Below, piece by piece: positions 56,276 through 64,000 of a stretch of DNA of 64,000 nucleotides. The stretch lies in assembly GCF_050624435.1 (NCBI RefSeq), contig NC_134537.1, forward strand, positions 12,768,584 through 12,832,583. The letters are read 5' to 3'. This DNA comes from Tenrec ecaudatus (lineage: Eukaryota > Chordata > Mammalia > Afrosoricida > Tenrecidae). Position 1 is the first letter of the stretch. Every line of letters begins with the position of its first letter. The notes under the pieces are model-generated. The model was not told where the DNA came from and searched no databases. It saw nothing but the letters and a program-made list of their open reading frames with translations. Position numbers and translations under genes: made by a program.

Positions 56276-56764
56276 TAAAAATATTTTAAACATTTTTATT
56301 AACATCTAATTCATGTACCATGTAATTCAATGGTTTAGACATATTAAAAAGAGTTGAGCAATCACCACTGCCATCAATTTTAGAACATTTTCTTCATTTT
56401 TGTATTCATTATTATTCGCTCTTCATTTTTCCCATTCTTTCCTGCCATAAGTTTAAAAAATTATTAATCTAGTTACTTTTTCTATAGATTTTTATATCCT
56501 GGATTTCATATAAAGAAAAACATACCCCTCCAATCCATCTAACAATAACAAAATTAAAAAAACAAAGGCTCAATCTTAAAGAAAACAGAAAATATTAAAG
56601 ACCAGAACACATTTAAAATGTGTACTTCGATGACTCCTTGTTTTCAGATTACTCTTTAATACCTCAGACATTGTTCTTTCTGATAGCTGGGACAATTTGA
56701 ACTAGTGAATGTAAGCAACCCTAGCACTGCCCACACTCCTGTGCTTATTTGGATAGTTTAATCT

Positions 56765-56875
56765 GTTGTTCCAGAGTTGATTCTGATTTATTGACCTTGT
56801 GCTACACAGAAGTACTGCCACAGAATTTTTCTCTGCTATGAGTTGGAATTAACCTGAATCCACCCAACAATAACA
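56765..56875. repeat. SINE or BovB 3'-tail fragment
   Basis: 'ctgctatgagttggaattaa' and 'agttgattctgatttattga' resemble the shared SINE/BovB 3' tail. Too short and diverged to assign. Confidence 0.4.
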
Positions 56876-56882
56876 ATCTTTT

Positions 56883-57515
56883 TTAAAAAATCATTTTATT
56901 GAGGGCTCGTACAATTCTTATCACAATCCATACTTATATCCATTGTGTCAAGCACATATGTACATTTGTTGCCATCATCATTCTCAAAACATTTGCCTTC
57001 TATTTGAGCCCTTAATATCGGCTGTTCATTCCCCCTCCTCCCCCCAGCCCCTCCCACTTCCTTCATGAACCCTTCATTCATAAATTATTATTTTGTCATA
57101 TCTTACACTGTCCAACGCCCCCCCCCCACCCTCTTCTCTGCTGTCCATCCAGCAGGGAGGAGGCCATATGTAGATTCTTGTCTGATGGGGTACTATGCTC
57201 TGGCCCCAGAGTCTATCCTTTGTACTCCTTCAGGGGCTCCCTGCTCTGCTCCCACGGTTGCTCTGCTGCATGCTCTTAGTGGTTTGCCTTGGTGTCACAG
57301 GGTCAGTCTGGGCCAGCCCCGACCTTGAGTCTCCAGTGCTGTCCCCCTTAGGGCCCTGGGCCATCAAGGGACGGCGTGTCTTGTAGTGGGATCAGCCATG
57401 TTGTCCACTCTGTGCATTGGCTGTTCAGAGCGGGGATATCATCCTCCAGGCCTGGTGGGCCAGGATGTGCTCCACTCTCTCTTCCTCCTCCTTTTTCATT
57501 TGCTCCCAGAAATAG
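56883..57515 (-). repeat. Afrotherian L1 3'-region copy
   Basis: 'aaatcattttattgagggct', 'attcttatcacaatccatac' and 'ttctcaaaacatttgccttc' give the terminus in complement. From 57200 the text parallels 48060-48520 ('gtctccagtgctgtccccct', 'gcctggtgggccaggatgtg'). An internal deletion relative to the 46569 copy is evident. Confidence 0.8.
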
Positions 57516-57549
57516 CAATCTTAAGGGAAGCAGCTCACCAAGCCTTTTT

Positions 57550-57632
57550 TAAGTGAAGCTACTGGGTAGGTTAGAATTGTTAGCATATGGGCTTAGTAGC
57601 AGATCACAAACTGCCTGTGTTATCCAGGTATC
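57550..57632 (-). repeat. AfroSINE fragment
   Basis: 'gaagctactgggtaggttag' through 'gtgttatccaggt' is the complement of the tRNA-like 5' half. Confidence 0.6.
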
Positions 57633-57679
57633 TTTTTGTACGGTTTATAAATACCTATAAGAATATTTTCTCTTTGATA

Positions 57680-57858
57680 AGAGTGGTCATTAAGTTGAGC
57701 TGCTAACTGCAAGGTCAGCAAAAAAACAAAACAAAACCCCATCAACTGCTCCTGGAAGATAGATGAGACTTCCTACTCATAAGAGAATCACAATCTTTAC
57801 CAGTATCACAAGCTGAGGATCCACATGGGCAGTTTTACCCTGTCCTAATGGTGGTGAC
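57680..57858 (+). repeat. AfroSINE copy with A-rich internal insertion
   Basis: 'gctgctaactgcaaggtcag' is followed by an A/C run and then 'atcaactgctcctggaagat' and 'gggcagttttaccctgtcc'. Confidence 0.6.
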
Positions 57859-57859
57859 T

Positions 57860-58425
57860 TTGTTTTTAGTTTATTGTCACTGTGCCCCCGCTTGTCTGTC
57901 ACGCTTGGCTTATGCGGCGTTCTCCTGATGCTGGAAGCTATGTCATTGCCATTTAAAATGCCAGCAGAGTCACCCAGAGTCAACCGGCTTCAACAGAGCT
58001 TGCAGACTGAGAACAGACTATGAAGAAAGAATAGGTTTTCCACTTTGGAGGAATTAGCCACTGGCAACAGAACATTGTTCGCTACTGTAAACATCATGAA
58101 TAGCTGAATGTTGTCAGAGATGGTTCCAGAGGATAAGTCCCTCAGGTTGTAAGACACCCAAAATATGACTGAAGAAGGAATTGTCTTCTCTAAGTAGAGG
58201 TGACCAAAGTGACATAGACCGAGCAATGTCCTTTTCCAGAGATTACTCTCTCCTGATAACAGGCACTTCGGACCTGTTCTCAAGAGAGACCATCCCTCCA
58301 AAAGGACATCAGGCTTGATGAAGTAGATAGATAGCAAGCACGAGGAAGACATCTAAATGGACTGACAAAGTGGCCGCAACAATGGGTCCAAGCATCATCA
58401 TCAAGCAGGACCAGGCAGTGTTCTT
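57860..58425 (+). repeat. BovB-derived short composite element
   Basis: The left part ('gaagctatgtcattgcc', 'cacccagagtcaaccggctt', 'aggataagtccctcaggttg') resembles the BovB 5' region. The right part ('gtggccgcaacaatgggtcc', 'gcaggaccaggcagtgttct') is the BovB 3' terminus. The long coding middle is missing. Confidence 0.6.
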
Positions 58426-58429
58426 TAAT

Positions 58430-58970
58430 TATCTTTTAAGATTATGAAACAAAAAGGAGTCAGAAGGAGCCAAATCATGACTGTAAGGATGAATCCTATT
58501 GGTTTCCCTTGAGCTTCACAAAATCCCCCTTGTTTGATAAAAGGAATATATGGGAGCACTGTTGTGGTGAAAGACTAGTGAAATCTTCTCAGGTATTTTT
58601 CTGCTAAAGCTTTGGCTCACCTTCTCCAAACACAGTTGTTAACTGTTTTCTGGCCCTCTCCAAAGCCAGTAAGTAAAATCCCGTGAACACCCCCAAAGTG
58701 ATCGGCATGACTTCTGGTCTTGACTCTCTGGGTCCAGTTTTGCTCTGACTGGACCACTTTGTTTACATTACATTTTGCCTTCAGCTCACAGGTAAAGCCT
58801 CGTTTCCTATTCTGTTACAGCTTTTCAAAGAAATGGTTTAGGATCTTGACCCAACTTGTGTAAAATTTTCATCGAAAGCTTTTCTCGTAGCTGATCTAGG
58901 CAGGACAGTTTTGTCCCCATTGTGCAGAAGCTTGATCAACTTTTCAATCAGAATTGTGTAAGCAGAACAA
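58430..58970 (-). mobile_element. Degraded mariner-like transposase gene
   Basis: On the minus strand, broken pieces read in transposase order. NGDKTVLPRSATRKAFDEN (about 58915-58860) is followed by a GPVRAKLDPESQ-like block near 58750. VFHHNSAP (second catalytic Asp replaced or shifted) lies near 58570-58550, and HPYSHDLAPSDSFLFHNLK near 58480-58440. Stops and frameshifts abound. It differs from the 28307 element. Confidence 0.65.
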
Positions 58971-59711
58971 ATTGAGATGTCTATGGTGTATAGTTCACTG
59001 TATGCATTTTTCAATGAATATTTTGGAGACTTGGGGTATGGGAAGAATTCATACTCAGATAGTAGTATTTTAGACAAAATATATATTCCCACTGTTATTG
59101 AGTCAATTTCAACTTTTGGACAGGGCAGAAATGCCTTAGGGTTCCTGAGAGAAAATCTGTAAGGAGCAGAGTGCTGCATCTTCCTCCCAGCAGCAGCTAG
59201 TGGGTTGCATTCCCTGATGATTAATCCAGGGTGCCACCAGGCTTCCTTAGAATGCACAGGAACTTGTTACTGTAACAGTAACTTATGGGTACTGCTAAGC
59301 TGGCCAAATCACATTTAATTCCCCCTCCCTTTTCCCACTAGTCAGAATTCATTTAAATTTATGGGATATGGAATATTGGTTTAGCTCATCCCCATGTTGT
59401 TATTTTGTAAACAGGAAAGCAATGTAAATCTCTAAGCTAAAACGTGATTACAGAATTTGAGATTCTATTTAGCATCTGGGATTTTGAAGGCCATAGTTTG
59501 GGACAGATTAGGAAAAAAACCTGACAACTTAAGATGTCAGAAATGTTAGGAAATTTTTGTGAATTGACACCCATTAATAGGTCTCAAGTATCTGCGTTGA
59601 TAAGCACCTTTTCCTAGCCCATGTATGCAAGTTTCCTTTGTCCCATTTAGTTGTTTTTTTTTTTTCCCGATAACACAAAGAAATCCGAAGACTATTTTCC
59701 TTCATTTGCAG

Positions 59712-60110
59712 AACTGTTAAAGAGGCATCCGATTATGCCCTGGACCGTCAGAGTAGCATCGCCAAGTTCTTTTGCTGGGAACTATACTGTACCTTATTTA
59801 TACTTCATATGAACTGTGCACTTAACATGTTATTCCTGCTTTTACTGTGTGTTACACTAATTGAGGTTTTGCATATTATTTGGTAGGATTTGCTAGGTTA
59901 ACTTTTGGTCTGTGAATGCTCGAGATTTTTTTCTCATATGAATTAAGAATAATTGTCTCTTTGTTTTAAGCTGTTTTCAGCGTACAGGGGATTTTTATAG
60001 GAATGCTCTAATTTCAGATATTTGAGGATACCTGTGTCTTTTGACAGCATCCTTGGTGATGCATCAGTTATAAAGTGCTTGCTTGTTAATAAAGATCAAC
60101 ATTTTTATTC
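59712..60110 (+). other. ECT2: Possible alternative 3'-terminal exon of ECT2
   Basis: A strong acceptor (CTATTTTCCTTCATTTGCAG, ending 59711) is followed by about 380 nt of non-repetitive, UTR-like sequence. AATAAA lies at 60088-60093 with a U-rich stretch just after it. Spliced in phase 0 to exon 22 it would add Asn-Cys and stop, giving a product that ends after the PH domain without the C-terminal polybasic tail. This is inference from signals only. Confidence 0.3.
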
Positions 60111-60119
60111 CATTAGCTA

Positions 60120-60222
60120 CTCTGTGGGAGACCGATGTCTATAAATATTCCTATCTTGGAAACCTTCTTATACTAGAGGGTTGCTATGAGTTGGAATCAA
60201 CTCAGTGGCAAAAAGGATTTTA
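60120..60222 (+). repeat. AfroSINE 3' fragment
   Basis: 'gggttgctatgagttggaat' and 'caactcagtggcaaaaagg' form the 3' end. Confidence 0.75.
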
Positions 60223-61089
60223 AAATTTCTAATGGGGAGATTATTAATTTAAATCTTAATCTAAGTAAACACTCAGATTTATCTTCAGGACTGATTTTAA
60301 GTTCATGTGTTAGGGGCTAGTGGAAGAATTGCTGCTCCTACCACGCTTGTTTTATGCTTGAGATACTTTGAACAAATATATCATAAAATGTTTATGGAAA
60401 TAAGTTAATATGTTATTTAAAGTTAGCTGGGGTTAATAAGTCAACTTCTTAAAAAAAATTTTGTTTTAATTTTACAACAGACAAGGAATCCAAGAATATT
60501 TTAGGAGGGAGGATGAGAACCATCAGTGAGAAATGAGTATAAAAAGAAACATAGTTTTACTGAAGAGAAGTGATCCCTAGTTAAAATATTGCCTATCATC
60601 AGTCCTAATTGCCTTTATTTAGGTAGTACTGAAGGAAGTATTTGATCTTTATATCTTATTTTCTTAGCAGCCACTAGTGAATTTTCTAGATGTTTACTTT
60701 AGTCGTTCTGAACTCAGGGCCTTCTGAAAATGTAAAAGATCCCATAACTATCTTTCTATAACTCTCCTTTCCTTCTCAGAGTAAAAGCTTGAGGCTGTCT
60801 CTTTTCATTTCACCAGTAGTTATTCTCTGCCCACTAGTAGTTGGGTAGCCGTGGAACAGCCGGATGCCCCTCTCTGTATTAGCAGTGCTTAAGGGACCTG
60901 CATTATAAAGAGCTTTCACCAAAATTAAATGTAATAGGAGTTTAGTTTCATCATTTTATATCTAAATGTTTTTCCTCCAAAGGATAAGTTAATGTTATCA
61001 ATATTTAATTTTATTTCCAAGCTGTGATTTTAACCCCACATTAGCCTACAGGGAAAAAAGAAACAAATATACTGCAATAAAATAAAGGA

Positions 61090-61170
61090 AAATTTTAAGA
61101 GTTTGTAGAATAATTCCAGTATCTCTGAGTTCCATTTTCCACATAGTAGTACATTTTGAAGTCCTGTTCT
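61090..61170. mobile_element. Mariner-type MITE, degenerate
   Basis: 'aaattttaagagtttgtaga' faces 'ttttccacatagtagtacat' and 'ttttgaagtcct', an eroded palindrome of the same family as 32597. Confidence 0.4.
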
Positions 61171-61404
61171 TTAATCTCATAAGCTTGCCCTTCACAGGGC
61201 ACCAATATTTATACTTTCTTAGGTCTTTTCCCAGAAATATAAACATAGGCTTGAAGGTTTCTTTTAAAAATGTGCATTCTTTACTGGATTTATATATTAT
61301 TTTCTACTTATAATGTTTTATAAATGGAATAGCTTCTGTTTCTAAGTTTTTTATATATAGCCAAATAATTAAATAATATATATGCTAATTTTATAACTTC
61401 ACTC

Positions 61405-61505
61405 ACTCACTGCCATCCAGGTGACCCCCCAGTGGGTTTCCGAGACTACAACTGTTGACGGGAGTGGAAAGCCTCAGCTTTCTCCTGCGGAGTGGCTGGT
61501 GGTCA
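61405..61505 (-). repeat. AfroSINE fragment
   Basis: 'actgccatccaggtgacccc' and 'tcctgcggagtggctggtgg' in complement order. Confidence 0.75.
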
Positions 61506-62489
61506 CGTTAATGTCTTTAATTTCTCTTATTTCTAATAATTTTTCCATTGCTTTCCATTTTTTAAAATGTCAAAATTGACCACAGCAGAATGATCAAAAC
61601 ATTTGTAGTGCAAAACTAAAACAATGAAAGAGAAATTATTGAACTTGTTAAAAACACTCCTTTTCTGAATTTGCTATCATTACCCAGAACTTAAAATCTT
61701 TCTATCAAATAATAGATTTTCAATAAATATTTTTTATTGTGTATGTGCATGCTTATGAAATGTTAGCACTGTAGTCAAAACAGTGAATTTTAGCTTGTTT
61801 TGTCATATGTTCAGTAATGTAGGCTGTGTCAGCCCTCCATCCTGGAAGGTAGGAAATCTCCATAAGGCCAGTCCTTGCAGCGTGTGTAGATGGACAGACA
61901 AGGAGATTCAATAGGCAGAGCTGAAATCTCAGTCCTAAGTGCTTTATTTCTCCGAGTTTGACAAGAGATGCCAACTGCTCAACTATTTTGCCTAGATCAG
62001 CACAAAGATGTCAATCTGTGATTGATTAATTTGCCAGTTTATTGAAGTCCCTGTAAAGTCATATATGGAATGATTCTAAAGAGAAAAAACAGTAATAGGT
62101 AAGAAAGCTTAGAAAATAGTACTTTATAAGATATTCAATTGTATATTTAAAGTTGTTGAGATCAGCTTATATGAGGGGGCTTCCAAATATTTGTGGAAAA
62201 ATTTAATTATCCTGCCTTCTTTTTTTCTAACACTGAAGCTCTCCCATATTTCACTGAATAAACAGCATGCAGTTAGAGGAGAGTGGAAAGCTGGATGGTT
62301 TTGAAAGAAGTACTTTTTGCATGATATGTAGAGCTATAGTAAATTCAATAAGATTAATAATGTATGCTGCTAAGACATTTGGTTACTATTTTTTAAAACT
62401 TATGTGTAGATCCTCACTTTATATCCAAATAAGTTATTTATTAGAGGTTCATGTGGAAAATGAAACCATTTGAAAATCCTATACGAAAT

Positions 62490-64000
62490 GATGACGTCTG
62501 AGTTGAATAGAAAATTTCAAAGGGCAGCTTGAAAACACAAAGTGAAATGTTATAATGAAATATGCAAAAACCTAGAGTTAGCAAATCAAAAGGCAAGCAG
62601 TCGTTTAGCTTATCTTAAACAGAAAGAGCTGAAGGAGAAATTCAACTCTGAAGTTGCAATATTGAAAGATTCTATCGGCAAACTATTGAATGGTGCAGGA
62701 AATTCATCAAAAGAAGGTGGGAAAATTATGCAGAGTCACTGTACTGAAAGGGACTAGTCAACACGCCACCATTTCAGCAGGGAGCATATGAATAAGAACC
62801 TCTGGTACTAAAGAAAGAAGTTCAAGCGGCGCTAAAAGCATTAGCCAAAAGCAAGGCTCCAGGAATTGGTGGAATACCAACTGAAATGTTTCAACCAGCT
62901 GATGAAGCACTTACTGTCTATGTCAGGAAATTAGGGAAACAGCTATGTGGCCAACTGACTGGAAGAGGTGCAGATTTATACCCACTCTGAAGAAAGATGA
63001 CCCAACACAATGCCCAAGTTGTAGAACCAATGCCCTTGGTTTCAAATGCAGGTGCAGTTTGCTATTGATCGTCCGACAGAAGTTGCAGCAGTGCGTTGAC
63101 AGGAAGCTGCTGAAGGTTCAGGCTGGACTCAGAAGAGGACAGGAGATAAGGGAGATCATTGCTATGTCAGATGGAGCTTGGCTGAAGCAGAGAATACCAG
63201 AAAGATGTCTACTCGTGTTCTCATGTACTAGACAAAGGCATTTAACTGTGCATCATAATAAAATTATGTATAGCTTTGAGAAGACTGAGATTCAGAACAG
63301 GCTGATTGTGCTTTTGCCGAAGTTGTATGTGGATTAGTAGTCAGTTGTTCGAACAGAACGAAAGATTTGAAATCAGGAAAGGTGTATGACAGGGTTGTAT
63401 CCTCTCACCACACTTATTCAGTGTTTGCTGAGCAAATCCTGAGAAGCGGGAAATCTGAAGGAGAACGTGACAGCAGGATCAGAGGAAGGCTCGTTAACAG
63501 TCTGCAGTATGCAGACGACACAACCTCGCTCACTGAAAGCAAGGAGGACTTGAAGCTCTTGCCACTGAAGACCAAGGATTGCAGCCATCAGTGTGGATCC
63601 CTGCAAGGAATTGTCAAGAAGACCAGAATCCTCACAACTGGCTCAAGAGGTAAAGTCACATCAATGTAAATGGAGGAAGTTGTAAAAGGTTGAAGCTGTC
63701 AAAGTTTTTGTCTTGCTTGCTTGAATCCGCAATCAGTGCCCATGGAAGGAACTGTTAAGACACCAACAGATGTGTTGATTAGATAAATCTGAAGCTCAAG
63801 ACCTTTGTAGAGGATTGAAAAGCAAAGCTGTTATTTTGAGGACTAAGGTGTGCCTGTCCCAAGTCATGTTCTTTACCATTGCTACATATGCATGTGAAAG
63901 TTGGACATTGAATAAGGAAGACCAAAGAAGAAGAACTGATGCCTTTGAATTGTGGTGCTGGAGAAGAATATTGAGACTACCTGGGTCTGCTAAAAAGACA
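62490..64000 (+). repeat. BovB/RTE LINE, long reverse-transcriptase-bearing copy running out of the window
   Basis: It runs from the region before RT ('aagcagtcgtttagcttatc') through 'ggctccaggaattggtggaa', 'ggccaactgactggaagagg' and 'ctggactcagaagaggacag' to the YADD block at about 63508-63520. It continues to 'attgaataaggaagaccaaa' near the edge. The frame at 63367-63669 contains QYADDTTSLTESKEDLKLL, the catalytic RT motif. Frameshifts split the ORF into several pieces, so it is inactive. It is the best preserved BovB in the window. Confidence 0.9.

Larger units (their letters stand above)
54903..64000 (+). other. ECT2: ECT2 intron 22 (5' part)
   Basis: It runs from GTAAGT to beyond the window. 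It holds L1, BovB, SINE and mariner pieces (listed) and a possible alternative terminal exon at 59712. 54910-56200, 59270-59640, 60230-61080 and 61510-62160 show nothing recognisable. Confidence 0.65.

Noticed and set aside
1..64000. tRNA, rRNA or small-RNA genes
   Set aside because: The tRNA-like sequences seen are degenerate SINE heads. No intact cloverleaf or known snRNA/snoRNA sequence was recognised by eye; a covariance-model scan would be decisive.

Overview
This window is mammalian nuclear DNA: long AT-rich introns with GT/AG junctions, CpG-island promoters and dense interspersed repeats. The repeats point to Afrotheria. There are many AfroSINE-type tRNA SINEs, several BovB/RTE LINE copies, and L1 3' regions of the type I know from elephant and tenrec. 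There is also a SPIN-type hAT element, reported in a patchy set of tetrapods whose afrotherian member is the tenrec. A tenrec such as Echinops, or a close relative, is therefore my best inference. It is recalled from family knowledge and not confirmed by a search. Layout: (1) 1-5370 is the start of intron 1 of a minus-strand gene whose first coding exon lies at 5371-5440. Its 23 codons match the N-terminus of the WNK-pathway kinase OXSR1. (2) 5.1-8.1 kb is a divergent promoter zone. It holds the OXSR1 CpG island, three perfect TGACGTCA sites, and a second GC-rich promoter with four CCAAT/ATTGG boxes and a CHR-like TTTGAA motif. (3) From about 7.74 kb to the window end is ECT2 on the plus strand. 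It has one noncoding exon and 21 coding exons (2-22), which join in frame into 797 codons with no stop. They cover the N-terminal BRCT region, the tandem BRCT domains, the central NLS/CDK-site linker, the DH domain and essentially all of the PH domain. The C-terminal tail of about 114 residues (polybasic region and final exons) lies beyond 64000. (4) The introns hold an NSA2 processed pseudogene, three mariner-type transposon remnants, palindromic mariner MITEs, nested and inverted BovB copies with a solo class-II LTR inside, and a 647-bp retroposed insert of unknown origin with a 16-bp target-site duplication. ECT2 is the RhoA GEF that drives cytokinesis. Its promoter here looks like a standard G2/M cell-cycle promoter. 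OXSR1 is a Ste20-type kinase acting on cation-chloride cotransporters, and I know of no functional link between the two. In human, ECT2 has NCEH1 as its divergent neighbour and OXSR1 is on the other arm of the same chromosome. The head-to-head OXSR1/ECT2 arrangement is therefore either a lineage rearrangement or an assembly join, and is one of the more interesting points. I found no tRNA, rRNA or CRISPR, and no wholly novel gene system.
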